DNA of 10,290 nucleotides from an uncultured Eubacteriales bacterium (GTDB lineage: Bacteria; Bacillota; Clostridia; Christensenellales; Aristaeellaceae), in contig USCR01000085.1 in NCBI GenBank assembly GCA_900553295.1, positions 1 through 10,290 of the forward strand, given 5' to 3'. The notes below the pieces were generated by a model. The model ran no database searches and was not told the DNA's origin. It saw only the letters and a list, made by a program, of their open reading frames with translations. Below, piece after piece: positions 1 to 8,241 of the stretch. The first letter of the stretch is position 1; each line of letters begins with the position of its first letter. Made by a program: the position numbers and the translations under genes.

Positions 1-17
1 TAGAACCTTTCATGAAG

Positions 18-52
18 AAAAAGGGGACGCTGTATCTTCCGCCAGCGTCCCC
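18..52 (-). terminator. Rho-independent terminator ending the iol operon
   Basis: A perfect 10-bp stem is formed by GGGGACGCTG (23-32) and CAGCGTCCCC (43-52) around a 10-base loop. Read on the minus strand, the stem is followed directly by TTTTT (22-18). It starts 14 bases past the iolE stop codon. On the plus strand no T-run follows the stem, so the signal works in one direction only and marks the 3' end of the minus-strand operon. Confidence 0.93.
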
Positions 53-66
53 ATGGGTGCAAAAGT

Positions 67-966
67 TTACAGCCCCGTCTTTTCCGCGATATACTTGCGG
101 GCCTTCACCGCATACTCGAAGGGGTTGGCCTTGGCAGGGTCCTGTTCGGCCTCCACCACCACCCAGCCTTCATAGCCGTTCTCGGCCAATACGTCAAAGA
201 TGGGCGCGAAGTCCACGTCGCCGTCTCCGGGTACAGTGAATACGCCATTCTTGACCGCCTGCAGGAAGCTCCAGCCCTCCTTGCGGGCCTGATCACGGAT
301 GGGCAGGCGCACATCCTTCAAATGTACATGCTGGATGCGGCCGATGTGCTTTTTCAGCACAGGCAGGGGATCAATACCCGCGAAGGTCAGGTGACCGCTG
401 TCAAAGAGCAGGCCCACCACTTCGGGATCGGTCTCAGCCATGAAGCGGTCAATCTCCGCCTCAGTCTGTACGCCCGTACCCATGTGATGGTGGCAGGTGA
501 GCTTCATGCCCTTTTCCGCGGCCAGTTTGCCCAGGCGGTTGAAGCCCTCGGTAACCTTTTTCCATTCTTCCTCGGTATACACAGGCTTCTGATCCCCGAA
601 AATGTTCAGGGGCTTGCCCTGGATCGAGTTACCCTGCTCGCTGGCGCCAATGACCCGCGCGCCCAGGGCATACAAGCGATCACGGTGCTTCAGGAAGGCT
701 TCCTCCGTCACTTCATAGGGCTGGGAGGTAAACAGCGTGGAGAACCAGGCATTGCAGATGCGCAAGCCGCGAACATCCAGCTTGTGCTTCAAAACTTCGG
801 TATCCTGGGGATACTTATTGCCGATTTCGCTTCCCTTGAAGCCCGCCAGCGCCATTTCGCTGACGCACTGCTCAAAGGTATTTTCCGCGCCCAGCTCGGG
901 CAGGTCATCATTGGTCCAGCCAATGGGTGCAATAGCCAGCTTTACTTTGTTGGGATCCAGCCGCAT
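67..966 (-). CDS. iolE: Myo-inosose-2 dehydratase (2-keto-myo-inositol dehydratase)
   Basis: This enzyme removes water from 2-keto-myo-inositol (scyllo-inosose) to give the trihydroxycyclohexane-dione, step two of cytosolic inositol breakdown. The 299-residue protein matches the usual family length of about 300. It is a xylose-isomerase-like TIM barrel needing a divalent metal (family knowledge). The N-terminal block with APIGWTNDD (residues 13-21) is typical of IolE. Other barrel-strand motifs are CHHHMGT (158-164), LFDSGHL (187-193), HVHLKDVR (213-220) and VEAEQDP (271-277), which hold the likely acidic and histidine metal ligands. The start has AAAGGAGG about 9 bases upstream. It is the last gene of the operon, 27 bases after iolD and just before a strong terminator. 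A general sugar isomerase of the same fold is unlikely given the N-terminus and neighbours. Confidence 0.95.
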   Translation of the reverse strand: MRLDPNKVKLAIAPIGWTNDDLPELGAENTFEQCVSEMALAGFKGSEIGNKYPQDTEVLKHKLDVRGLRICNAWFSTLFTSQPYEVTEEAFLKHRDRLYALGARVIGASEQGNSIQGKPLNIFGDQKPVYTEEEWKKVTEGFNRLGKLAAEKGMKLTCHHHMGTGVQTEAEIDRFMAETDPEVVGLLFDSGHLTFAGIDPLPVLKKHIGRIQHVHLKDVRLPIRDQARKEGWSFLQAVKNGVFTVPGDGDVDFAPIFDVLAENGYEGWVVVEAEQDPAKANPFEYAVKARKYIAEKTGL

Positions 967-993
967 AGGGCTTGCCTCCTTTGATCCATTCGG

Positions 994-2868
994 TTAATAA
1001 TCCCGGGTGTCCCGGATGTGGCGCGCCAGGTCTTCATAGGCCTTCTGCACGCGCTCCTGCTCGGAAACCTCCGCCACGCCCACACGCCACCAGCTTTCAT
1101 AGCCGTCGGTCATGGACTTGGGCAGTACCTTGATGTCATAGAGCACGGGCAAGGGCTGCGTCACCGCATCCTGCAGGGCGGCGCGAAGCTCTTCCACCGT
1201 ACGGATGGTATACGTTTTAAGACCATAGCCCCGGGCATTCATGGCGAAATCCACCGGGAGAATCTCCCCATCCAGTTCGCCCGTAGCCGGGTTGCGCTTG
1301 CGGAACACCGTACCAAAGGTATCGTTGCCCTGATTGTTTTGCAGGTTCTCGATGCAGCCCCAGCCGCTGTTGTCAAACAGGCAGAAGTGCACCCTGATGC
1401 CCTCCTGTACGCAGGTGAGCATTTCGCTGTGGGCCATCAGGTAAGAGCCATCGCCAAAGAAGGTGTATACCTCCCGATCCGGCTCTGCCAGCTTGACGCC
1501 CATGGCGCCATTGACCTCATAGCCCATGTTGCTGAAGCCATATTCCATGTGATAGGTGCCCTTTTCCCCGGCGCGCCACAGGCGCTGCATATCGCCGGGC
1601 AAGCTGCCGGAGGACCCCACCGCCACGTCCTTTGAGGACATAAAGCGGTTGATCTCGCCCAGCGCACGGGTCTGGGAAAGTCCCTGGGGCGGTTCCGCCG
1701 CATAGAGCTGATCCACAATGCCGTCCCATTCCTTGCGTGCCTGGGCGGGCTCCTCCGTCCATGCGGAGCGATAGTCTCCCAGCGCGCCGGTCAGGGCGGT
1801 CAGGCCCTCCCGCGCGTCGCAGATGATGGGCTCGCCATCCATCTTCACCGCGTCAAAGGGGCAGATGTTCAAGGAAAGCACCTTGGCATTCTGCCGGAAG
1901 AGCCACTTGGAACAGGTGGTAAAATCCGTCAGGCGGGTACCCACCGCCAGAATCATATCAGCATCCTGGGCAATGACATTGGCCGCCTTGCCGCCGGTCA
2001 CACCCACGCCGCCCATGTTCAGCGGATGCTGCCAGCTTACGGTGCCCTTGCCTGCCTGGGTTTCCCCAAAGGGGATGTTGGCCTGCTCGCACAGCTTCAC
2101 AAAGGCCTCGCCCGCTTCGCTGTACCGCACGCCGCCGCCCAGAATGGCAAAGGGATGCTTCGCCTGGCGCAGCAGCGCCACCGCACGCTCCAGCTGCCCC
2201 TGGGTCATGGGCCGGCGGTCCATGTGCCATACCCGCTTTTCAAAGAAGGCTACCGGATAGTCGTATGCCTCGCCCTCCACGTCCTGAGGCATGGCCAGGC
2301 ATACAGCGCCCGTATCCGCAGGGTCGGTGAGCACGCGCATGGCATGAATGGCGGCGGTCATCAGCTGTTCCGGCCGCTCAATGCGGTCAAAGTAATGGCA
2401 TACGCCCCGGAAGGCGTCGGTAACCGTTTGGCCGTAGCTCTGGAAGAACTCCGCCTGCTGGAGTACCGGGTCCGGCTGGCGGCAGGCAAAGGTATCGCCG
2501 GGCAGCACCAGCAACGGAATACGGTTGGCCGTGGCGCAGCCCGCGGCGGTGACCATGTTCATGGCGCCGGGACCAATGGAGCTGACGCAGGGAATGATCT
2601 CCCGGCGGTTTTTCTGCTTGGCAAAGGCTGTGGCAGCCAGGGCCATGTTTTGCTCATTCTTGCCCTGGAGGAAGCGGATGCTGTGCCCGCCCTGGGACAG
2701 GGCCTGGCCTACGCCCACCACGCAACCGTGGCCAAACACGCCGAAGATATTGTTGACAAATTTATTGGTAACGCCATCCATTTCCACATACTGCCGGTCC
2801 AGAAAGCGGACCAGCGCCTGGGCCATGGTCAGGCGTACCCGTTGGGCCTGATTGCTACCTTCACGCAT
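994..2868 (-). CDS. iolD: 3D-(3,5/4)-trihydroxycyclohexane-1,2-dione acylhydrolase, ThDP-dependent
   Basis: This enzyme hydrolyses and opens the cyclohexane-dione ring from IolE to give 5-deoxy-D-glucuronate. It belongs to the thiamine-diphosphate family that includes acetolactate synthase and pyruvate oxidase. The 624 residues fit the three-domain layout: pyrimidine-binding domain (about 12-200) with FGHG at 45-48 and the expected cofactor-activating glutamate E72 in GKNEQ; a central domain (about 220-365); and the pyrophosphate domain (about 400-600) with GDGS at 472-475 and DN at 499-500, the two ends of the ThDP/Mg motif. The stretch RQPDPVLQQ (130-138) and the VRLTMAQAL start block are characteristic of IolD. 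Its ATG lies inside the last codons of iolB with an 8-base overlap. The upstream signal is only a G-run (about 2877-2882), so translation is probably coupled to iolB. Confidence 0.96.
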   Translation of the reverse strand: MREGSNQAQRVRLTMAQALVRFLDRQYVEMDGVTNKFVNNIFGVFGHGCVVGVGQALSQGGHSIRFLQGKNEQNMALAATAFAKQKNRREIIPCVSSIGPGAMNMVTAAGCATANRIPLLVLPGDTFACRQPDPVLQQAEFFQSYGQTVTDAFRGVCHYFDRIERPEQLMTAAIHAMRVLTDPADTGAVCLAMPQDVEGEAYDYPVAFFEKRVWHMDRRPMTQGQLERAVALLRQAKHPFAILGGGVRYSEAGEAFVKLCEQANIPFGETQAGKGTVSWQHPLNMGGVGVTGGKAANVIAQDADMILAVGTRLTDFTTCSKWLFRQNAKVLSLNICPFDAVKMDGEPIICDAREGLTALTGALGDYRSAWTEEPAQARKEWDGIVDQLYAAEPPQGLSQTRALGEINRFMSSKDVAVGSSGSLPGDMQRLWRAGEKGTYHMEYGFSNMGYEVNGAMGVKLAEPDREVYTFFGDGSYLMAHSEMLTCVQEGIRVHFCLFDNSGWGCIENLQNNQGNDTFGTVFRKRNPATGELDGEILPVDFAMNARGYGLKTYTIRTVEELRAALQDAVTQPLPVLYDIKVLPKSMTDGYESWWRVGVAEVSEQERVQKAYEDLARHIRDTRDY

Positions 2869-3667
2869 GCTTGTCGTCCCCCCAATACGGAATACCGGGC
2901 TCCTGCACCCACAGATGCTCCTTGAGGAAGGTGGGCGTCCCGTACCGGGCGCCGTCCAGGTGGCGGATGCCCCACAGATACCACAGCGCGTACCCGGGCG
3001 GTGTGCACTGGGGATGGGTCAACCCCGGCTGAATGAACACCGTGTCATTGTTGTGCACCTTGAGCACATCTTCCCCCACCTCCGCATAGGCAAAGCCACC
3101 GGCGGGATTGGTCTTGTAGTAATAGATCTCCGGTTGGGGGTGATGGTGAGGCGGATAGCTGGACCATTTTCCCGGGAAGCCGATCACTTCGCCCAGCACC
3201 AGGTTGGCATAGGGCGCATTGCGGTCATCAAAGATGGTGCGCACAATGCGGGTGCTGGTCTCGTGCATGGTACCGGCGCCGCGGAATTCATCCGGGGTAT
3301 CCTCCGGCAGATAGAGCTTGGAAGGGAACGCCTTGTCATTATCCGTGCGCAGAATGTCGATCTCGCACTCTTCGGAGAGGCACTCCAGGGTTACCTGCAC
3401 ATCCTTGCATACATGCAGGGCCGTGGGCGGCACGTCAAAGCAGTTTTCCCGCTCCTGCTCGTGCGCCTTGCCCTCCCAGGTGAAGCGTACCTTGCCATAC
3501 ACCAGCAGGTACGCTTTTTCCAGGGGCTGGCTTTCCACCACGCGGTCCCCTTTGCGCATGCGGAGCACGCCAAAGTCCATGAGCATTTCCGCATGCACGC
3601 CGTTCATTTCCGCCATGGGGGTATAGCCGAAGGCATGCTCCCCATGGGCCCGTGTAATCAGTTCCAT
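2861..3667 (-). CDS. iolB: 5-deoxy-glucuronate isomerase
   Basis: IolB converts 5-deoxy-D-glucuronate to 2-deoxy-5-keto-D-gluconate, the aldose-ketose step before phosphorylation. The 268 residues match the usual length of about 270 and form a bicupin related to KduI (family knowledge). The C-terminal cupin has the signature SSYPPHHHPQPEIYYYK (169-185), whose histidines and glutamate are the expected metal ligands, and a further histidine in PGLTHPQ (214-220). The N-terminal cupin is more divergent. The start is 2 bases after the iolG stop; GGAGG at the very end of iolG serves as its ribosome binding site. The stop overlaps the iolD start. Nothing suggests truncation. The signature and gene order make another cupin isomerase improbable. 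Confidence 0.96.
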   Translation of the reverse strand: MELITRAHGEHAFGYTPMAEMNGVHAEMLMDFGVLRMRKGDRVVESQPLEKAYLLVYGKVRFTWEGKAHEQERENCFDVPPTALHVCKDVQVTLECLSEECEIDILRTDNDKAFPSKLYLPEDTPDEFRGAGTMHETSTRIVRTIFDDRNAPYANLVLGEVIGFPGKWSSYPPHHHPQPEIYYYKTNPAGGFAYAEVGEDVLKVHNNDTVFIQPGLTHPQCTPPGYALWYLWGIRHLDGARYGTPTFLKEHLWVQEPGIPYWGDDKHA

Positions 3668-3669
3668 GC

Positions 3670-4689
3670 TTACGCCTCCAGAATTTCCGCGATCTTCACC
3701 GGACGATGCTCGTCCAGGGACTTCTTGGCCGCCTTGGCCAGCACCACGCTCATCAGGCCCGCATGGATGCCCACCGGCACCTCGCCATTGGTCTGAATGG
3801 CATGGATGAACTGCTTCATCTCCGCAATGAAGGAGCCCATATAGCGCTCCAGGAAGAAGAACTGGGGCTTGTCGCTGACCACGCCGTCCACGGTGGAAAC
3901 ACGCACGGTGGTGTCGCCGTCGTTCTCGTCCGCGGCCATGCCCAGGCTGCCAAATACTTCCACCCGCTGGTCGTAGCCATAGGCAGCGCGGCGGCTGTTG
4001 TCAATCACGCCCAGTGCGCCATTGGCAAAGGTCAGCGTCACAATGGCGGTATCCACGTCCCCGGCCTGCCCGATGCGGGGGTCCACCAGGCTGGTGCCCA
4101 GGGCGTAGACTTCCGTCACATCGCACCCCGCCAGGAACATGGCCATGTCAAAGTCATGGATCATCATGTCGATATACAGTCCGCCGGAGGACGCCGCGTA
4201 TTCGGGGGACGGCGGCTCGGGATCGCGGGAGGTAATCTTGATCAGTTCGATATTGCCCAGCTTCCCGGAAGCAGCCAGCTGCTGTACCCGGCCATGGTTG
4301 TGGTCAAAGCGGCGGTTGAAGCCGATCTGCAGCTTGCGGCCAGTCTCCTTGGCCACCTGGGCGGTCGCCTGGATTTTTTCCACGGTGAGGTCCACGGGCT
4401 TCTCGCAGAAAACATCTTTGCCATGCTTCATGGCGTCCATGGCGATGTCCGCGTGGGTGGGCGTGGGCGAGCACACCAGCACCGCGTCAATGTCGGGATC
4501 TTCCACGATCATCTTATAGTCCGCGCCATACTTGGGAATGCCGTAGGTTTCCGCCAGCTTCTTGGCGGCGGGCTCGTACACATCCGTCACGCAAACGACT
4601 TCCGCCTCGGGGATATGGTAGGTAATGGACTGCGCGTGGACGTTGCCAATGCGGCCCGCGCCCACAATACCGATGCGAATCTTGCTCAT
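3670..4689 (-). CDS. iolG: Inositol 2-dehydrogenase, NAD-dependent
   Basis: IolG oxidises myo-inositol to 2-keto-myo-inositol with NAD+, the entry step of the pathway. The 339-residue protein is a Gfo/Idh/MocA oxidoreductase. The Rossmann part begins at residue 4 and carries GAGRIG (10-15). EKP (96-98) supplies the lysine K97 of this family. GGLYIDMMIHDFDM (169-182) contains D174 and H178, the equivalents of the catalytic aspartate and histidine of Bacillus IolG. AAGGAGG about 10 bases upstream fixes the start. Family members also use scyllo-inositol, D-chiro-inositol or glucose, and sequence alone does not settle the stereochemistry. As the only such gene in a full iol operon, myo-inositol is the best guess. 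It follows a 94-base gap with a stem-loop, so its level may be set separately from iolA. Confidence 0.93.
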   Translation of the reverse strand: MSKIRIGIVGAGRIGNVHAQSITYHIPEAEVVCVTDVYEPAAKKLAETYGIPKYGADYKMIVEDPDIDAVLVCSPTPTHADIAMDAMKHGKDVFCEKPVDLTVEKIQATAQVAKETGRKLQIGFNRRFDHNHGRVQQLAASGKLGNIELIKITSRDPEPPSPEYAASSGGLYIDMMIHDFDMAMFLAGCDVTEVYALGTSLVDPRIGQAGDVDTAIVTLTFANGALGVIDNSRRAAYGYDQRVEVFGSLGMAADENDGDTTVRVSTVDGVVSDKPQFFFLERYMGSFIAEMKQFIHAIQTNGEVPVGIHAGLMSVVLAKAAKKSLDEHRPVKIAEILEA

Positions 4690-4749
4690 GGAATGAACTT
4701 CCTCCTTGCATGAACTGTTTTCATAGGTGTTATGGAAAACCGTGGCAAA

Positions 4750-4774
4750 GCGGACCGGCGGTCAGCCGGCCCGC
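4750..4774 (-). terminator. GC-rich stem-loop between iolA and iolG, weak terminator or processing element
   Basis: Read on the minus strand, GCGGGCCGGC and GCCGGTCCGC form a 10-bp stem with one G-U pair around the loop TGACC. On the plus strand the same site has an A-C mismatch, so the structure suits the minus-strand transcript. It begins 9 bases after the iolA stop. Only TTT followed by GCC comes after it, so full termination is unlikely. A partial terminator, or a 3' stem protecting the upstream iolR-iolA message, is the likeliest role (inference). Confidence 0.5.
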
Positions 4775-4783
4775 AATTCTTTC

Positions 4784-6286
4784 TTACAGCGAGCCGTCCC
4801 AGGAATCCACGTGCTCTTTCTTCATTTCTTCCTCGTCGAACCAGCGGGTGGTCACGGTCTTGGTCTCCGTGTAGAAGCGGAAGGCATCCTTGCCGTGGCA
4901 GTGCAGGTCACCAAAGAAGCTCTGCTTGTGTCCGGTGAAGGAGAACACGCCGAAGGGCACGGGAATGCCCACGTTCACGCCCACCATGCCGCCATCGGTG
5001 CGGCGGGCGAACTCACGGGCATAGTAGCCGTTCTGGGTGAAGATCACGCTACCGTTGGCGAAGGGGTTGGCGTTCATCAGCGCCAGACCTTCTTCAAAGT
5101 CCTTCACGCGCTTGATGCACAGCACCGGGCCAAACACTTCCCGCTGGCCAATGGTCATTTCAGGGGTCACATGGTCAAAAATGGTGTGGCCCACATAGTA
5201 GCCGTTTTCATAGCCAGGCACCTTGACATTCCGGCCATCCAGCACCAGCTGAGCGCCTTCTTCCACGCCCTTGTCAATCCAATCGGTAACAAACTTCATG
5301 TGGGAAGCGGAGCCCACAGGGCCCAGCTTGGTCTTTTTGTCGTAAGCGGGGCCAATGGGCTGGGCCTTGCACAGGCGTACCAGCTCGGCTACCAGCTGAT
5401 CGGCGATGCAGTCCTCCACCACCACGGCCGGCAACGCCATACAACGCTCGCCCGCGCAGCCGAAGGCAGAGTTCATGATGCCCGCGGCGGTACGGGTAAT
5501 AGGCGCGTCACGCAGCACCAGCGCATGGTTCTTGGCTTCGCACAGTGCCTGAACGCGCTTGCCATTGGCCGCAGCCGTCTGGTACACATGCAGGCCCACG
5601 GAGGTGCTGCCCACAAAGGAGATGCCCTTGATGTCCGGATGGCTCATGAGCAGCTCCGCCTCGTTACGGGAGCAGGGCACGATGTTCAGCACGCCATCAG
5701 GGAAGCCGGCTTCCTTGTACAGCTCCGCAAACTTCAGGCAGGTCATGGGCGTGGTGCTGGCGGGCTTGAGCACAAAGGTATTGCCGCAAACGATGCACAG
5801 GGGGGCCATCCAGCCCACAGGAATCATGGCCGGGAAGTTCCAGGGCGCAATGCCCGCAAACACACCCAGGGGCTCCCGATAGGTGGTGGTGTCATAGCCG
5901 GTAGAGGTGTTCATCAGGCTGTCGCCCATCAGCTGCATGGGCGCATTGGCCGCCAGCTCCGTCATCTCCAGGGCCTTGCCCACGTCGCCCGCCGCCTCGG
6001 CCAGGGTTTTGCCGTTCTCCGTGGCGCACAGCAGCGTCAGGGACTCCATGTCCCGAACGATCAGCTCACGCAGGCGAAGCATCAGCTGCGCGCGCTTGCG
6101 CACAGGGGTTGCGCTCCAGGCCGGATAGGCAGCCTTCGCTGCCTGAATGGCCGATTCCAGCTCTTCCCGGGTGCAGGCAGGCACCTGGGCAATCTGCTCA
6201 CCGGTGGAAGGGTCAAAAATCTTGTTGTACTTGGTGGAGACAGAGTCGATAAATTGACCATTGATAAAAGGCTTCAAGGTTTGCAT
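4784..6286 (-). CDS. iolA: CoA-acylating malonate/methylmalonate semialdehyde dehydrogenase
   Basis: The enzyme turns malonate semialdehyde, NAD+ and CoA into acetyl-CoA, CO2 and NADH, the last step of the inositol route; relatives act on methylmalonate semialdehyde in valine breakdown (mmsA). It is an aldehyde dehydrogenase of 500 residues, the expected size. Visible features are APWNFPAMIP (147-156), FVGSTSVG (224-231), the catalytic loop FGCAGERCMALP (275-286) with nucleophile C282 preceded by R281, and FFGDLHCHGKD (457-467). EAKNHALVL (250-258) stands where ordinary aldehyde dehydrogenases have the general-base glutamate of ELGGK, as is usual in this CoA-dependent branch. Oddly, GDVGKALE (100-107) has K104 where I recall Arg107 in Bacillus IolA. 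AAGGAG lies about 11 bases before the ATG. It sits between iolC and iolG. Confidence 0.94.
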   Translation of the reverse strand: MQTLKPFINGQFIDSVSTKYNKIFDPSTGEQIAQVPACTREELESAIQAAKAAYPAWSATPVRKRAQLMLRLRELIVRDMESLTLLCATENGKTLAEAAGDVGKALEMTELAANAPMQLMGDSLMNTSTGYDTTTYREPLGVFAGIAPWNFPAMIPVGWMAPLCIVCGNTFVLKPASTTPMTCLKFAELYKEAGFPDGVLNIVPCSRNEAELLMSHPDIKGISFVGSTSVGLHVYQTAAANGKRVQALCEAKNHALVLRDAPITRTAAGIMNSAFGCAGERCMALPAVVVEDCIADQLVAELVRLCKAQPIGPAYDKKTKLGPVGSASHMKFVTDWIDKGVEEGAQLVLDGRNVKVPGYENGYYVGHTIFDHVTPEMTIGQREVFGPVLCIKRVKDFEEGLALMNANPFANGSVIFTQNGYYAREFARRTDGGMVGVNVGIPVPFGVFSFTGHKQSFFGDLHCHGKDAFRFYTETKTVTTRWFDEEEMKKEHVDSWDGSL

Positions 6287-6343
6287 GTGCGGTATCGCTC
6301 CTTTTCAAATGTCGCTAAATGTATCTCCAAGCAGACCGCTTTT

Positions 6344-7351
6344 TCAAATGCGGCTGACCATGGTACCGTATTGCTCCTTCTCCTCCCGGATGAACGCCTC
6401 CAGCGCGTCCTGGCTGGGCATATCCTTGGAGCAGGCATGGCTCGCCACCAGCATGGCGGCAGAGGCGCTGCCCATCTCCAACGCTTCCGGAAGGCTGCGG
6501 CCGGTCATCAGCCCATGCAGGCATGCGGAAGCGTAGCCGTCTCCGCCGCCAAAGCCCTTCATGGCCGCCACAGGGAAGGGCTTCACCTTCCAGCTTTCCT
6601 CCGCGGTGTAGGCCATGGAGCCTTCCTTGCCATGCTTGATGACCAGCAGCTTGGCGCCCTGACCCAGCCAATAGGCGGCGCTGGCCTTGTCCGTGCCGTC
6701 CAGGCCCAATAGCCGCTCCATCAGGTCGAACTCTTCCCGGGAACCCAGGAGGATGTCGCTCTTCTGAGCTACCAGGCTGGTATAAATGGAAATCTCGTCC
6801 TTATTCTTCCAGGTATAGGCCCGGTAATCTGCGTCAAAGATCACCGTGACATCATGCCGCTGCGCAAAGGTCAACGCCTTCAGCGCCGCTTCCCTGGTGG
6901 GGCTGCAGCACAGGCTTGTCCCGCTGATGAGCAGGGACTTGCTGGACGCCACATAAGCCTCGTCCACATCGTCCGGATGCAGCATCAGGTCCGCCACGCC
7001 TTCCCGGTACATGAGTATGCTGGACTGGGTAGGCGATAGAATTTCGGTGAAGGTCAGCCCCAACTTTTCTCCGTTGACGCAGCGCTTTACATGGCTGACA
7101 TCAATGCCTTCATTGCGGAAAAATCCCTCAACAAAGTCGCCAAAGGCATCATCGCTGATCCTGGCCAGAAAGCCCACCTTGCGTCCCAGGCGGGCCATGC
7201 CCACGGCGATATTCGCAGGGCTGCCGCCCAGGTATTTGTTGAAATGCTCGCTCTGGGAAAGCGGACGGTTCATGTCCGTGGGATTGAAGTCAATGGCAAT
7301 GCGTCCCACCGGAATAATATCCAGTGGACGTTCCTCCTGGGTAAACAGCAT
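6344..7351 (-). CDS. iolC: 5-dehydro-2-deoxygluconokinase (PfkB family)
   Basis: IolC phosphorylates 2-deoxy-5-keto-D-gluconate with ATP to the 6-phosphate, which is both the aldolase substrate and the known IolR inducer in Bacillus. The 335-residue protein is a ribokinase/PfkB fold. The substrate-side signature GGSPANIAVGMARLG (42-56) is typical of IolC. The C-terminal signature GFGGGDGYAS (266-275) carries the catalytic-base aspartate D271, with GGGD replacing the more common GAGD anion hole. The N-terminal block VGRIAIDFNP (15-24) is also usual. AAAGGAG lies 8 bases before the start and directly follows the iolJ stop, with a 15-base gap. Other PfkB sugar kinases are less likely because of the operon and the N-terminal motif. 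Confidence 0.93.
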   Translation of the reverse strand: MLFTQEERPLDIIPVGRIAIDFNPTDMNRPLSQSEHFNKYLGGSPANIAVGMARLGRKVGFLARISDDAFGDFVEGFFRNEGIDVSHVKRCVNGEKLGLTFTEILSPTQSSILMYREGVADLMLHPDDVDEAYVASSKSLLISGTSLCCSPTREAALKALTFAQRHDVTVIFDADYRAYTWKNKDEISIYTSLVAQKSDILLGSREEFDLMERLLGLDGTDKASAAYWLGQGAKLLVIKHGKEGSMAYTAEESWKVKPFPVAAMKGFGGGDGYASACLHGLMTGRSLPEALEMGSASAAMLVASHACSKDMPSQDALEAFIREEKEQYGTMVSRI

Positions 7352-7366
7352 GGGAAACGCTCCTTT

Positions 7367-8188
7367 CTATGCCCTTCCAAAGATACAGATATGTTCTTTT
7401 ACCACGTCCGTAACCGATTGCGTCATGGCCCGGGACATGGCAAACCAGTCGTCAGCCGTCACCGTATGTACAGCCCGAGCCGCGGCCTGAAAGATCGCGG
7501 TGGCTATGTTGATCTTGCGCACACCGCTTTCAATGCAGCGGCGGAAGTTGGTCTCGCTGGAACCTGTGCCGCCATGCAGCACCAGCGGCGTGTCGCACCC
7601 CGCGTGTACGGCATCCAGCACCTCAAAGTGGAAAGTGGGTGTTCCCGCGTACACACCATGGGCGTTCCCGATGGCAACCGCCAGGGCATCCACATGGGTT
7701 TCATGGGCAAAAATAATCGCATCGGCGGGATTGGTGTATGCTGCAACGGTCTCCTCGCCCGTTTCCGTCCGTCCCAGGCTGCCTATCTCCGCCTCCACCG
7801 CCGCTCCATATTTTTCTGCCAGCCGGACTACGTCTTGCGTCCGCGCAATGTTGTCCTCCATGCTCAGCGCAGAGCCGTCATACATCACGGAGGTGAAGCC
7901 CAGGTCCAGTGCCAGCTGAATGCAATCCATGGTGGTACCATGATCCAGATGAAGCGCCACAGGCACCTTCGCCCGGGATGCTGCCTCATACATGGCGCGC
8001 CCCAGCAGCGGCAGCGGCGTCGTAGCCAGGCGAATTTGCGCCACCTGAAGAATGACAGGCGTCTGCAATTCCTCCGCCGCTTTCACTACGCCACACATCA
8101 TCTCAATGGTGGAGACATTAAACGCGCCCACCGCTCGTTTCTGCGCGTCTGCCTGCCGCAACAAATCCCTCATGTTGGCCAGTGCCAT
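7367..8188 (-). CDS. iolJ: Class II aldolase, probable 2-deoxy-5-keto-gluconate-6-phosphate aldolase
   Basis: The likely reaction is cleavage of 2-deoxy-5-keto-gluconate 6-phosphate to dihydroxyacetone phosphate and malonate semialdehyde. The 273-residue protein is a zinc-dependent class II (FbaA/KbaY/GatY-type) aldolase. LHLDHG (79-84) gives the catalytic D82 and zinc ligand H83. EAEIGSLG (132-139), GNAHGVY (174-180, H177) and LHGGTGSS (204-211, H205) supply further metal and phosphate contacts. KINIAT (225-230) is the closing phosphate-binding motif. The start MALANMRDLL parallels the Bacillus IolJ start, with GGGAG 4 bases upstream. The family also covers fructose- and tagatose-bisphosphate aldolases, and the sequence alone does not exclude these. 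Its place between iolR and iolC makes IolJ the best call. Confidence 0.87.
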   Translation of the reverse strand: MALANMRDLLRQADAQKRAVGAFNVSTIEMMCGVVKAAEELQTPVILQVAQIRLATTPLPLLGRAMYEAASRAKVPVALHLDHGTTMDCIQLALDLGFTSVMYDGSALSMEDNIARTQDVVRLAEKYGAAVEAEIGSLGRTETGEETVAAYTNPADAIIFAHETHVDALAVAIGNAHGVYAGTPTFHFEVLDAVHAGCDTPLVLHGGTGSSETNFRRCIESGVRKINIATAIFQAAARAVHTVTADDWFAMSRAMTQSVTDVVKEHICIFGRA

Positions 8189-8241
8189 TTTCTCCCGCCT
8201 ACCTTTCTATGATAATGGCCGATAGTACCCCCTTCCGCAGC

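Noticed and set aside
2852..3796. Long plus-strand open frame opposite iolB and the end of iolG
   Set aside because: Antisense shadow of well-recognised genes; no motif and no ribosome binding site that stands out.
6287..6343. Five-base inverted repeat GCGGT/ACCGC spanning the iolC-iolA gap, possible ribosome-binding-site control
   Set aside because: Too short and too far apart to be distinguished from chance.
4727..6712. A 661-codon open frame on the plus strand opposite iolA and part of iolC
   Set aside because: It runs across two clearly real minus-strand genes and their gap, has no recognisable motif and is rich in His, Gln and Gly as expected of an antisense shadow of GC-rich codons.
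7367..8188. Reading the aldolase as housekeeping fructose-bisphosphate aldolase
   Set aside because: Motifs fit the whole class II family, but its position between iolR and iolC and the IolJ-like N-terminus favour the inositol pathway enzyme.
7091..8212. A 373-codon plus-strand open frame opposite iolJ and part of iolC
   Set aside because: Shadow of genes with intact catalytic motifs on the other strand; its product resembles nothing I know.
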